Source of the DNA: Antedon mediterranea
Taxonomy: Eukaryota; Echinodermata; Crinoidea; Comatulida; Antedonidae
DNA: 60,000 nucleotides
Direction of reading: 5' to 3'
NCBI RefSeq assembly: GCF_964355755.1
Contig: NC_092672.1
Coordinates: 34,346,501-34,406,500, forward strand
Shown here: in pieces, positions 14,101 through 24,289 of the stretch
Numbering within the stretch: the first letter of the stretch is position 1
How the letters are laid out: every line of letters begins with the position of its first letter
Made by a program: the position numbers and the translations under genes
Notes under the pieces: generated by a model
What the model was told of the DNA's origin: nothing
Database searches by the model: none
The model's input: only the letters and a program-made list of their open reading frames with translations

Positions 14101-17100
14101 TTTTGTCATCAACTTTGTGCGTTTTGACACCAAATTAATTTGAGCTTATCTTTTATTTGTGCAGACGTCAAGGTAGTGAACACAGCTGTAACAGTATAGG
14201 AGGAGAGGCACGCATCAACGACGAGTACAGTAGTGATGAAGATAAGATGCCCGAAAGAGATGAGGCTAGTGTCATCTCGATCAAAGGGAACTTAGATAAA
14301 AGGGAAGAGGTAAAAAATACATTTTAAATACATACATTTTTTTCTTCATTCTTTCATTGACTACTATGGAGAAGATGGCTTCTGTTTTAAGTGTCTTGAG
14401 GCTTTTTTTTTTAAAGGTTATACCTCTACTGCACTTAGTAATACCTGTATACTAATAATAGTAATACAGTATAATTCATAATCTATCTATAGAATAGTAG
14501 TCTATAAAGCAGCTTTGTCTACACTATCAAACTAGATACCACAAAGCTACAGTGCCACTACAATTTCCATGTCTTGGCTGCATCTCTTAAAGAGATGATT
14601 GGGTAGCAAGATTTTTGATCTGATTATATTCTGATGACAAAAAAGTGTGATGTGCCCAGATATGGTAGTAATATGCCCAAATGTAGTAGTGATATGACAT
14701 TATTGTGTCCATATATGTGCACATCACATTTTTTTGTCAAAAAAAGTTTGATAGTGTAGACAGAGCTTTAATTGCGCTTAATAACCTACAGTATAATCAC
14801 TGTACATAATCTATTTTATATAACACCTATATAAATTCCTGTCATTTGATTGGACGAATGTGGGTCACATGGCGTGCAATAGTACGCACTATTCAACGAT
14901 CGTTAAATAGTACTTTTTGAAACATTTTTGTGTACGAAAAAAAAACGTCTAGATGTTATATAAAACAAATAATGAATGTTTTGTATTCGTGTAATGGTAC
15001 AAATAATGGCACTTGGTGAATGATGAAAAGTTATATCAACTCGGCTTTGCCTCGTTGATATAACCTTTCATCATTCACCTCGTGCCATTATTTGTACCAT
15101 TGCACTCATAAACATTCATTATTTGTATAATAGTACCATAGAATAGTAGTTAGTCTATAGTATGCATTCAGATGAGAACAAAATCAAGTTTGGAAATTCA
15201 AAACGAACTACTGTATTTATTGTTTTATGTAGGACTCAACACTTATATCAGGACAGGGTCTTGCATTGAGTAAGAGACGAGCAACAATTCCAGAACGACC
15301 TAATCACAGTCTAAATCTATGGAGTATTATGAAAAATTGCATTGGCAAGGAATTATCCAAGATACCAATGCCGGTAAGTATGATTTGATAGGGCAAAAGG
15401 GAAGGAAAAAGTATAGAAGAGAAGTAATGGAAAAGGGAAGAATACAATAGGCTTTGTCTTTTTAAACTTGTAGGTGTGCTACAAATTGCACTCTTCAATA
15501 CATTAGTGATTTCTTTACACTGTTGGATCTTGAATAAATAAATAAATAGTGTTGTGCTGTTTGTATTTTGGTGTATAGAAGTTTGCCAAATTTTACGTGT
15601 CTTGTAAATCACACTCCTCAAGGGCAGTTTAGGAGTGTGTTAGGTGAGTGATCGCACTCGATCACCTCAAAAGAAAAGACCTGATACAAGGAAGGAAAAT
15701 TAGAGATAAATATTCTCACATTTTGATTCAGTGACCAAATAGTCAAAACATTGTTATTTCCTTCCATATCAATATACAGCAACAAGAACTCACACTTTTA
15801 CTGATGAAGGGCTAGTGTTGCCCAAAAGCTCTGCTAATTTTTCTGGCTGTTTTACTTTATCGTTTTGATTTTGATTGTTTTATTTGATTTCATGATGTCT
15901 CAATTGAAATCCAGCCACTGATACCTAAAGCATTTCAGTAATTTTCTTTTCGATTGATATACTGTATAACACCTATATTCTCAGGTTGAACTTGAACCCA
16001 CAACTTCCAGATCACTGGTCTGGTGTTCATACCTGCATGCGCTGATGGCTCAGGTATTATATACCTGTCGTGTTGTGGGAATAAATACAATTGATTGTAT
16101 AGTGAATTTAGTCAAAATTAGTACAATACTTTTTTTTCTTTCAGGTGAATTTTAATGAGCCTCTCTCAATGTTACAAAGATTTGTGGAAGATTTAGAGTA
16201 TGCAGATATCTTAGATAGAGCTGGAGAGTGTAAGACGACGGCAGAAGAATTAGCGCATATCGCTGCTTACACTACGTCAATGTATGCTGCTACGTCTTAT
16301 CGTACATCTAAGCCATTCAATCCCCTGCTAGGAGAGACCTATGAATGTGATCGAACCAGTGATCTCGGATGGAGAGCGTTCACTGAACAAGTAAGTTTTT
16401 TTATATATGAGTATTCATGAAGTCCCTGAGCAAATAATGTGTAAGTTATTATAAGAAAGAAATTGCTAAAGAATGAAAAACCACTTCTTCTAACTCAGAC
16501 TTCTTTAAAGCTCTTTCTACACTATCAAACTAGTTTGACAAAAAAGTGTTATGTGCCCAAATATGGTAGTTATGTACCCAAATATGGTAGTGATATGTCA
16601 TCCTGTCCATATATGGGCACATCACATTTTTTTGGCATATAAAGTTTGATATTGTAGACAGAGCTTTATAATTGTTGCATCCATAAACAAATCTACTCTC
16701 TACTGCTTTGTTTTAAACCTAATCAAATACAAAAACGAGTAAAAATCACTTTTACAGCCTCTCAAGTTGTCGGCAGTCGGAATTATGCATGTTCTTGACG
16801 ATCTTGACTTCCTATTATAAGCTTACTTGACCAATCGCTTGCCATTATACATTAGCTGCACTACAATTGAAGCCTGATTATTGGAAGGCTTAGAACACAA
16901 GACTCAATTAGATTATAATTCAATTATTCAATACACATAATTATTATTCATCAATCTCTATTTCTCTGAGTCGTGATCAGCATATTCCTTGTTCTTGCAA
17001 ATTTAATCCTATCCCATTATTATTGTATATATAGTTTTTTGTTCAGAGTTACTGAGACACACCATTTACAAATGTAAAATGTATTTTATTGTTATGTTAT

Positions 17101-19934
17101 AAGTACAAATGTATATATAGTGTAATATGATGTGTGAAATAAAACTGAAACTGTAATAGATATGATATGCAACACATATTATGAATAAAGTAGAAGCTAT
17201 ATTAAAGGGACACCTTTTGGAGTGTTAGTCCCCTTAATAAGGATGGTCATAGTGTTGTTGCTCGTTTCACAGGTAAATGTCCCCTGAATGTAGGGGTGTC
17301 CCAAAGGAGAGTTTCTACTATATGAGTCAAATTTTAATACAGTAATAATAAATATTAAGGTTGCTACTAGATATTTAATCATTTTATTAGATCATCAATA
17401 ACAATATTAAGCTCTGTCTACAAAAAAAGTGTAATGTGTCCAAATATGGTATGCCCAAATTTGTAAACTAGTTTGATAGTGTAGACAAAGCCTAATAAAG
17501 TTTCTTGAGATTTTGTCAACAACTTTGAGACTATTTTACTTCATCTTAAGCTATGTTTCTTTCTTTTTCTGTAGGTTAGTCACCACCCCCCAGCCGCTGC
17601 AATGCATGCCGAGGGAAAACAATGGGAACTGTGGACGGACATCACAATTTCTAGTAAATTTCGAGGAAAGTATTTACAAATCTTTCCACAAGGAGTAACG
17701 CATCTAAGGTTTAAGAATTCTGGAAGTCATTACACATGGAGGAAAGTACCCCTCACTGTACATAATATAATTGTTGGAAAGCTCTGGGTGGACAATGTAA
17801 GTGTTGCAATGTTAATTGTCCCAGTAAACTTTTGGAAATCTGTTTTTCTAAAAAACTTAAAATTTTTGGCTAGTCTAGTTTACCTTATTGGCTAGCTCAA
17901 CAGACAAGGTTGGCTAGCCCAAAGGACATTATTATTGGCTAGCTCAATGGACATTGTTGGCTAGCCCAATGGACATTATTGTTGGCTAGCCCAATGGACA
18001 AAATTGTTGACTAGCCTAATGGACAGAATTGTTGGCTAGCCCAATGGACATTGTTGGCTAGACCAATGTACATAATTGTTGACTAGCCCAATGTACATAA
18101 TTGTTGACTAGCCCAATGTACATAATTGTTGACTAGCCCAATGTAGAATGTTGGCTATCCCAATGTACACTGTTGTTGGCTATCCCATAACCCAATGTAT
18201 ATTGTTATTACATATTGTATTGTAGTATTATATATTATGAACAATTAAACACCTTTTTTTAGGCTGGAGACTGTGAAATCGTTAATCACACAACAAAAGA
18301 AGTTTGTCGGATGACTTTCAAAGCCTATAGTTATTTCTCTAGGGACATACCAAGAAAGGTAGGTACTTAAACGGGTTTTACATACAAGTGAATTCCATCA
18401 GCTATTAATGAATTTCTTAACATTTATCTAAGCTAACTATGACTTTTAAACTTTAAGGTAACTGGTGTTGTAACCGACATCCATGGTACGGCTAAATATG
18501 TACTATCAGGAACTTGGGATAAGAAAATGGAGTGTGCTCAAGTTTTGAATATAACAATTGATAAATCCAGTAAAGACAAACCAGTGTATCAGACAGGACC
18601 ATCCAAGTTACTTTGGACGAGGAGGCCATTACCGTAAGTGTACCGATATTGGGTTTTTTTATTTATACTGGTAACCTTTTCTGTCAAAGACTGGTCTTCC
18701 AGAGGGCCCAGTTATGATTAGTGGCTGTGTGTGTACTACTACACCAGGGTAACTCCCTACTCGTCTCGAAATGTGTACTAGGTTCTTTAAAGTGCACATG
18801 AGCTAGATATGTACACTGGACCTACGGTTTATAGTGCTAATCCGAGAAGACTTTTTCTGCTACCAGAACCATGGAGCGAGTGAGCCTCGAACCCTTACCG
18901 ATGTTATGGCTACGTAATTACGTTTCCACTGTTCTGAACTGCCCTGCCACTCACTTGTTAGATAGATAGATAAGATAGAAACTGTGGCAAAAGACTGTAG
19001 CAAAAGAAGTTATACTTTCTATGTTGTGTATATCATTCTTTACAGACCTGGTTTAGAAAAAGTGTATTATTTCGGCGAGTTGACAATGACGTTGAATGAA
19101 ATGGAAGATGGAGTCGCACCAACCGATAGTAGACGACGACCGGATCAGAGACTAATGGAGCAAGGCGAATGGGACGAGGCAAATAGAGAAAAGCTACGAT
19201 TAGAAGAAAAGCAAAGAGCATCAAGACGCAAGAGAGAGGAAGAGGCTAAACAACATGCAGATGAAGGTAAGTAATTAGTCATGCATCAATAAACAAATAA
19301 AGCTTTTACTTTTCCCAGCTCAAAATGGATGTGGTAAACATACAAGGAGTCTATAGGATTTATTTAGTGTAGTTCACACTATGGACATACAACATATGAA
19401 TATTCAATTAAACATCTATTTCAACAAAATTCAGCGAATATCAACATATTATATTATTTAATCTCGTGCATTTTAAAATTAAAGTTGAAGGTATATGTAA
19501 ATTTACAAACAAACCAAAAATATCTATACACTAAACTGTCCCATCGTTTTGTGGAAAGTTGCTCAGTGACCCAACAAGCAGTGCTACAGTAATTAAATTC
19601 ATTTTAATCTTGCAAATGTAAAGAATTATTGAAAGTACACTTTTTTTTATCAAGCTGCCGATAAATCCTTTTTTTCATACAGAGTATTTCTGTAAAACAA
19701 ATAAATGTGTATAGAAGATTGCATTACAGAAATAATATAGTTTTAGAATCATTCACATTCCTAATTTTTCACAATTTTCCATCTGTTTCAGGCAAAGTTT
19801 ATGAAGTATACAGACCAAAGTGGTTTAAACGTGAAATGGATGCATTTAGCAAGACAATGTCTTATAAATTTACAAACGAGTATTGGCTAAGAAAGAGAAA
19901 TCAAGAATGGACAAGATGTGCTAATATCTTTTAA
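4959..19934 (+). CDS. OSBP: Oxysterol-binding protein (OSBP), 3' ten coding exons, 5' partial
   Basis: Exchanges sterol for PI4P between ER and Golgi membranes. Spliced exons: 4959-5139, 13057-13177, 14165-14309, 15233-15373, 16145-16390, 17575-17796, 18263-18358, 18458-18633, 19046-19266, 19792-19934. Together they are 1692 nt, 563 residues plus stop, with all phases consistent. Seen in order: coiled-coil segment (KKWQRTLVSERDQRIRLEETL), FFAT motif EFFDAVE at partial residues 74-80 in an acidic context, the ORD start (NHSLNLWSIMKNCIGKELSK), the family signature EQVSHHPP at residues 277-284 split over an exon junction, and the C-terminus (TDSRRRPDQRLMEQGEWDEA...). The match to vertebrate OSBP/OSBP2, recalled from family knowledge, is close throughout. 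The PH domain lies outside the window. The 3' UTR begins with a MITE-A copy. OSBP1-type rather than a short ORP is supported by FFAT plus the conserved coiled coil. Confidence 0.95.
5450..5636 (-). mobile_element. MITE-A copy 5 (left part of composite)
   Basis: Reverse orientation, ends AAGCTCTGCTTACACTATC and GTGTAGACAGAGCTTT. Together with copy 6 it brackets a 166-bp spacer found again at 13387-13552. Confidence 0.9.
5637..5803 (+). repeat. Spacer between two MITE-A copies, duplicated at 13387-13552
   Basis: About 165 bp (aataaataacgatgccaagg ... agcacaatagcaattacagt) that recurs in inverted orientation at 13387-13552 with few differences. At both sites MITE-A termini flank it. Confidence 0.9.
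5804..5973 (+). mobile_element. MITE-A copy 6 (right part of composite)
   Basis: Forward orientation, complete ends (AAGCTCTGTTTACACTATC, AGTGTAGACAGAGCT). Confidence 0.9.
7424..7696. repeat. 24-bp tandem repeat
   Basis: About eleven imperfect copies of a unit close to ctgctgtttcatctcttctt + ccta. Open on the - strand as an 8-residue repeat (ETAVGRRD), which I read as a by-product of the period being a multiple of three. Confidence 0.9.
8241..8405 (-). mobile_element. MITE-A copy 7
   Basis: Reverse orientation; right end degraded by a catgtagca change. Confidence 0.82.
8447..8510 (+). repeat. tRNA-like SINE fragment, copy 1
   Basis: gatatcggactagcctgtga followed by ggttcgagac (B-box-like) and tttgtgccattg; a near-identical copy is at 8646-8757, on the other side of a MITE-A insertion. 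Confidence 0.55.
8511..8645 (-). mobile_element. MITE-A copy 8 nested between tRNA-like repeats
   Basis: Ends AAGCTTTGTCTGCACTATC and GTGTAGACGGAGCTT, internally shortened; flanked on both sides by the same tRNA-like sequence. Confidence 0.82.
8646..8757 (+). repeat. tRNA-like SINE fragment, copy 2
   Basis: Repeats the 8447 sequence (tatcggactagcctgtgaga, gagttcgagacc) and runs further into a shared-looking tail (cattgtctaccagtgtgctt). Confidence 0.55.
9540..9665. mobile_element. MITE-C copy
   Basis: Left end cagtagaaccactcctttgc, right end cattaatgggggttcactgg; carries the aggggaaatcc and agtgtcccattaat boxes of the family. Confidence 0.55.
10041..10222 (+). mobile_element. MITE-A copy 9 with three core units
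   Basis: Perfect-looking ends; the 21-bp core (catcactaccatatttgggc) occurs three times, one more than in the usual copy. TA flanks both ends. Confidence 0.92.
11155..11490 (-). repeat. Dispersed repeat R (hammerhead-like core), copy 1
   Basis: Three tandem copies of a unit of about 62 bp (actgaaaaaatgacaatgct...) followed by a segment shared, inverted, with 15770-15970. On the - strand 11435-11400 reads CTGATGA-GGGGC...GCCC-GAAA-GCTCTGCT. Transposon family not recognised; the motif resembles sequences carried by Penelope-like elements. Confidence 0.6.
12780..12950 (+). mobile_element. SINE-1 copy 2 (partial)
   Basis: Shares the body of the 3562 copy (gttaaagtcctgtcatatgt, aattacaactccact, gtagagcatcttatgtat) but lacks the tRNA-like A-box half. 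Confidence 0.65.
13057..13177 (+). CDS. OSBP: OSBP exon b (FFAT motif)
   Basis: Encodes D(R)PAGEFSDEDDPEFFDAVEE. EFFDAVE matches the FFAT consensus (E-F-F-D-A-x-E) with acidic residues upstream; in the family this binds the MSP domain of VAP proteins on the ER. Donor CACAG|gtaaat, phase 2. Confidence 0.95.
13214..13386 (-). mobile_element. MITE-A copy 10 (with transported spacer)
   Basis: Reverse orientation, ends slightly degraded. The adjoining 13387-13552 is the inverted copy of the 5637-5803 spacer, ended by a 10-bp MITE-A stub (aagctctgtc). Confidence 0.88.
13387..13563 (-). repeat. Inverted copy of the 5637-5803 spacer plus MITE-A end stub
   Basis: taattgctattgggctatga ... ggcatcgttatttattgt matches the reverse complement of 5637-5803, then aagctctgtc, where the similarity to MITE-A stops. 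Confidence 0.9.
13640..13958. mobile_element. MITE-C copy with insertion
   Basis: Contains the family boxes (ccctttaataaaggggtgtc, tttcacaggaaagtaccc) and ends near gcggttctattgtag; interrupted by (gtcaa)n and about 150 bp of unrelated DNA. Confidence 0.5.
14165..14309 (+). CDS. OSBP: OSBP exon c (linker)
   Basis: Ser/acidic linker between FFAT and the lipid-transfer domain (RRQGSEHSCNSIGGEARIN...). Acceptor gtgcag, donor GAAGAG|gtaaaa, ends in phase 0. Sequence is poorly conserved but phases join exactly. Confidence 0.88.
14511..14770 (-). mobile_element. MITE-A copy 11, long subfamily
   Basis: MITE-A with an extra segment of about 70 bp (tgtcttggctgcatctctta ... gatctgattatattctgatg). The same extra segment occurs inverted at 29812-29878 in copy 16, which defines a subfamily. 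Confidence 0.85.
14965..15126. repeat. Long imperfect palindrome (about 75-bp arms)
   Basis: Left arm acaaataatgaatg...gttatatcaac, short loop around 15041-15053, right arm gttgatataac...cattcattatttgt. Lies in OSBP intron c; probably a palindromic MITE. Arms differ at scattered positions only. Confidence 0.88.
15233..15373 (+). CDS. OSBP: OSBP exon d (ORD start)
   Basis: Encodes PERPNHSLNLWSIMKNCIG... through KIPMP, the lid and first strands of the OSBP-related domain, nearly identical to vertebrate OSBP. Donor CCG|gtaagt. Confidence 0.96.
15770..15970 (+). repeat. Dispersed repeat R, copy 2
   Basis: Inverted relative to 11155-11490: ctgatgaagggctagtgttg, then cccaaaagctctgctaattt, and downstream tccagccactgatacc. 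Here the GAAA of copy 1 reads AAAA. Confidence 0.6.
16145..16390 (+). CDS. OSBP: OSBP exon e
   Basis: Encodes VNFNEPLSMLQRFVEDLEYA..., RTSKPFNPLLGETYECDR and ends in ...WRAFTEQ, the first two residues of the EQVSHHPP fingerprint. Acceptor tttcag, donor CAA|gtaagt. Confidence 0.96.
16506..16668 (-). mobile_element. MITE-A copy 12
   Basis: Reverse orientation; ends AAGCTCTTTCTACACTATC and TTGTAGACAGAGCTTT. Confidence 0.88.
17188..17325. mobile_element. MITE-C copy
   Basis: Ends tagaagctatattaaaggga and ccaaaggagagtttctacta form an inverted repeat; internal tttcacaggtaaatgtcccc box present. Confidence 0.65.
17409..17492 (-). mobile_element. MITE-A copy 13, deletion derivative
   Basis: Only 84 bp: AAGCTCTGTCTACA joined to the core and right arm (aaactagtttgatagtgtag). 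Lies 83 bp before OSBP exon f. Confidence 0.85.
17575..17796 (+). CDS. OSBP: OSBP exon f (VSHHPP)
   Basis: Begins VSHHPPAAAMHAEGKQW; the His pair contacts the PI4P headgroup in the family. Continues through SSKFRGKYLQIFPQG and TVHNIIVGKLWVDN. Donor AAT|gtaagt. Confidence 0.96.
17872..18195. repeat. 25-bp tandem repeat in OSBP intron f
   Basis: About thirteen imperfect copies of a gttggctagcccaatggaca-like unit, filling the intron between exons f and g. Confidence 0.9.
18263..18358 (+). CDS. OSBP: OSBP exon g
   Basis: Encodes AGDCEIVNHTTKEVC... to YSYFSRDIPRK. Acceptor tttttttag, donor AAG|gtaggt, phases 0/0. Confidence 0.95.
18458..18633 (+). CDS. OSBP: OSBP exon h
   Basis: Encodes VTGVVTDIHGTAKYVLSGTW... 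and SKLLWTRRPLP; acceptor cttttaaactttaag, donor CC|gtaagt, phase 2. Confidence 0.95.
18660..18970 (-). mobile_element. SINE-2 (tRNA Ser/Leu-like) copy
   Basis: Its complement carries a B-box-like ggttcgaggctcactc and a body (agacgagtagggagttaccc, tagctcatgtgcac) matched by 56401-56600. Lies in OSBP intron h. Confidence 0.7.
19046..19266 (+). CDS. OSBP: OSBP exon i
   Basis: Encodes GLEKVYYFGELTMTLNEME..., TDSRRRPDQRLMEQG and an Arg/Glu-rich helix. Donor GAAG|gtaagt, phase 1. Confidence 0.95.
19792..19934 (+). CDS. OSBP: OSBP exon j, stop codon
   Basis: Encodes KVYEVYRPKWFKREMDAFSK... ending WTRCANIF, the conserved OSBP C-terminus, then TAA. A MITE-A copy starts 6 nt after the stop. Confidence 0.95.
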
Positions 19935-19940
19935 GGCTTA

Positions 19941-20068
19941 AGCTCTGTCTATACTATCAAACTAGATGTGCCCAAATATGGTAGTGATATACCTAAATAT
20001 GGTAGTGATATGACATCATTGTGTTCATATATGAGCAAAACATAAAATTTGATAGTGTAGCAGAGACC
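19941..20068 (-). mobile_element. MITE-A copy 14 in the OSBP 3' UTR
   Basis: Starts 6 nt after the OSBP stop (TA duplication at 19939-19940). Left arm internally deleted, right end gatagtgtagcagaga. Confidence 0.85.
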
Positions 20069-22049
20069 TACACAGACTTCTTACCAAATATCAATGCAGT
20101 AACAAATATATGAACATGGAAATTAAAAGTAATACTGCCGCTTAATAAAGTGATAAAATCTATTTAAAAATATTATCAACTCTCTCAAAACTGGAGGACC
20201 ATTGATTGTGACAACATTGATTTTTTTAAAGCTTCATCCAATTCGCAATTACTAAATCAAAATATTTTTGGGAGACTTTACATGAGTGTAGTGTTTAAAA
20301 ATAGATATGTTCACACTAACTCATTTCTGATTCCGAAAAAAATGTATGTGTCACGTGAATCAGCACTCAGTGTGAACGCAGCTTTAAACAGAAAACCTAG
20401 TTCTTGCAACACAGACCAATACTTAATATTAATTTAAAATAAGTGCTTTCTATTCTTAAAAATTGCTGCAATCGGAAATAGCTCTTGATTTTCGATTTAG
20501 AACAACCAAATTATGTCATGTTGATTGCGGATATTGAGAAGTGTTTTCTCACCTCTCACCTCCGACACAGTTTTGATGATTTTACACATCGAATTGACCT
20601 GACCTAATTATAGGTCGTCGTAAATCAGAAGCTCCTTAATATCAGTGGGATGGAGTTGTCAGGTCAGGGTTCAGCCCTAGGGTCTCTGGTTTTGAGGGAG
20701 TGTACTTACATCAGTATACTTAAGCAGGTTTTCAGTCTTTAAATTCAAAGTATAATTTGCCTATTTATTTTAATGATATAGAATTTACAATTGTAAAAGA
20801 GATGTTAAGTGAATTAAGAAATGCAAAATGTTTGTTGTCCAAATGTTTATTGTGACAGTATTTCTTTTAGATTTATTTGATTAATGTCATTTTAATGTAA
20901 ATAATCTTGAATTATGACGCATGTTCTCGATATGCAAGAACCGTGATACCAAGGCTGTAAAGATGTTCAGTGTCTATAGATATTAGTATATTATTTGTCT
21001 TTTTATTTTTTGAGAAAGACCTGAGTGAATGACCTCACGAGGTTGTGACATTGTGTGATGACCTCATTGAATTATATGCATTCAACTACTCTGTAAAAAG
21101 CTGCTCCTCCTATCAATTTTTGCACTTTGTTAGACTCCCTATGCTACCGGTTATATCAACTTGCCACTTTGTGTTAGACCCCCTAAGCTATTGAGTGGAA
21201 ATACCCACGTTACCAAATGTGTATTCTTTCTTGATTTATTATTTTGCCGTTTTTAAGGTATTTATGTTATCTATAACCCCCTAGGCTACTGATATTAAGC
21301 TTTGCAATACTGTACTTTTATTATTATTGATCTCTCAGAGCTATTATATATTTTCAAAATATTCATTTAACAATGTACTATGAATTCTACCAATTAAATA
21401 TAGTAATTTTTCCAAATATTAATGTATGATATTATTAGTTTCAAATTTAGTTTGTCCTCAAAGGGATTGTGAATTGTTTGGCTGAATAAGATTAATAAAA
21501 GGGGCTGACTTCCTCCCTTGAAAATTCATCATTATATTATACAAATATTTATTTGTCAGAATTCATACAATATACAGTAATATATTTATTGATTTCTAAT
21601 TATTTGTGAATTAATATACAACTGTAATGAGTCATAATACACCTGAAGTAAATGTCCAATATAAAGTGGATAATATTTTGCATTTTATTTGCAGAAAGGA
21701 ATATTTAAAGTATATTAAATTTGTCGTTTTCAGAAATCTAAGCATGTATTTACACTTACATGTTGACTGCGCCTCCTTGAGGATGATCAGATTCAAGAAA
21801 TTTTATTGGTCCACTTAAAAATGGAAATTTGTTTTGCTTGACATAATTAAGACAATAAAACAACAATGAAAAATACAATACAATTTAAACATTGCATTCT
21901 GCATTGGAATGGTGGCCGTGAGTTAATGAAGATCTAACAATCGTCATTAAATCTCTTTACCATAATATCTTTTAAATAAATTATTTAAGACTAAATGAAC
22001 ATTCAGAATAATGAGATTGAAAAAATTCATCTCCTTCCCAAAATATTTT

Positions 22050-22128
22050 TGAAATCAAATTTTCGTTTTTCATGAAGGTGAAACAACGTTTATGTTTCAC
22101 CTTCATGAAAAACGAAAATTTGATTTCA
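22050..22128. repeat. Perfect 35-bp inverted repeat with 9-nt loop
   Basis: Arms 22050-22084 and 22094-22128 are exact reverse complements (tgaaatcaaattttcgtttt... ). Next to the hairpin, cagaataatgag occurs at about 22005 and again at 22126. Confidence 0.95.
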
Positions 22129-22857
22129 GAATAATGAGGCTATTATTATTAATGAGATTGGATGAATACAGACATTTTAATAAAATAAAAATATATTTCT
22201 AAATAGAACTTTTTAGATATGTAAAGGTATGCAAACTGAAAGTTCCTTTAGCATAATACTAGGCCTAATGTTCTTAGTGGTGATTGGGTTAGAAGAAACG
22301 AGGGGAAAGATTTAGTGGTGGAGATATGGTTTAGTGTTCTAGGAGTACAGCAATTTTTACGGGGTGGTCACTACAGTTTCAAAGGATTCGATAAATTCTA
22401 TTTAAATTAGTATGTGTTATTGTACCATATGCAACATTACAACCCTCTGAACACTGGGTGTTCGCAGGACGCAGCTGGTCCCTTTTACCCAGGAAATGGG
22501 TATGATATGGTTCAATGTGTAATACATCAATATTGAACATCGTATGTGTGTGTAATAAAAACTCCCTATAGTGTGCAATTCATTTTTTTATTTTAAATAT
22601 TTCATCCCTTATACAACGTGTCATATTCATCATCTGTCACTTTTTTAAATTGATGCGGCGATTCAAAATTAGTATTAAATACACTAATAATGATATTATA
22701 ATAATATGTAGTTGTGCTTCAAAGCTCTTGAGAGTCTATAGATATATTCGATGAATTGTATTTGCAACATTGCTTCCAAATCCAGTTAAAGAAAGTGATG
22801 GGATGGGTGCAAGTAGCAAGAAATCAGACTTTCAAAAGAATTGTTTACATTAATGTC

Positions 22858-23030
22858 TTTCACATCTGTTGCGGCACAGTTCCAGTCCAGAGTCCAGTGC
22901 CAGCAAATCAAACGGCAATGTTCCTTTTTTGCAACGCTCCACACGGCTATGCGCCAGTCGATATAAAACCGAAGAATTGACGTTTGATTTGCCGGTGTTG
23001 AACCAGAACCGTGCCCTAACAGGTGTTAAG
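22858..23030. mobile_element. MITE-D copy 1, about 60-bp inverted ends
   Basis: Left end ctttcacatctgttgcggca and right-end complement aacacctgttagggcacggt align over about 60 bp, both including gcaaatcaaacg. A related truncated copy is at 49378-49500. The 74-codon open frame over it is incidental. Confidence 0.75.
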
Positions 23031-24289
23031 GCCCTTTAATGAATTAAATCAAGAAAAAAATGACTTTATATTTTCACCCAAAATTGGCATATTTAAATTA
23101 ATTTTATAGCTCAACATCACGTGTAATGCAATACATTAATATTCTTGTCGTAAAGTAATATATTATGTACATTAAAAAAAAAAGCTTTAAATTACATGTA
23201 AATGTACTATAAGGCTTATTAATATATATATTAATGTTAGTTAATGTTAATCTTGGGGCCAACAAGACGCGTCTCTTAATAGGGTAAGTCTATTTCACTA
23301 GTTCAGTCACCAGAAAAGGTGGGCGTTTTCCCCAAAATATTTTTCAAGGCCCGGGGAAAAATATCAAAATAGGCCTACAGGGTGTACCGAAAGTACAATT
23401 AATAAATACTGTAGCTTTCATTCAGGGATGGTAGATGGTGATATATGCAATGCGTGTAGCCCTGTGTACTTCACCATTTTATTCGTTATCTGGACTGTGC
23501 AATTGGTCTTTTTAACATTGCCATGTACCACTTTAAATGAAAGCTTGTTATGCAACCGCAAGGACTGAAATGAGTACATAATTAAATTCATTTATAAATT
23601 TAAAAAGAATTTTGAAAATAATATAATAAATATTGTAGTATTTTATTTTTGAAATTGTGATGCCATGATCATTTTTGTTTTTGTGGACTTGAGCCCTTAA
23701 TATCAGAATTGTTTCAATAAACTTGAGAACACATTGAATTTGTTTATTTTGTTAAAGGTTGTCAGATATACGATAAAGGAATTTTTGTGGTGATGATAAT
23801 ATAACGACATGATAATTAATGATAATTAAATAAAAGACAATTGACGATGAAATTTGGGTGGTGATATAAAATAATCAATTTTGTTTCTAACTTGAATAAT
23901 GTAGTACTGTATGCCCTGGTTCATTTTAATAAATCTTTCTATATTTAATAATTTTTAATCCCTCCTCTTTCACCCTTTTTTCCCACTCCTCTTGAAAGAA
24001 AAAAAGTGGGGAAATATGGGGTGGGAGAAATTCACCCCTAAACCTTCCCCCTAAAAATAAAAAAAACTCCTCGTATCCAGCTCCAGACTGGTCTATAAAG
24101 TGGGTTATTTTAATACTGTACACTAAAAAACATTTGAATATGACTATGTGTTTTTAAATAATTGCAAAAACAGTGGTCGTATATAAAAGGCAGTGTTTTA
24201 GTGTAGCTCAACTATATTATTTTAGCATACAGTTTTAATATTATATCTGACACACTGTGGCAGTCATGTAACATTTTTACCGCGAAATT

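Noticed and set aside
22756-22980. 74-codon frame with NQTAMFLFCNAPHGYAP
   Set aside because: Runs across an inverted-repeat element (MITE-D); no splice or homology support.
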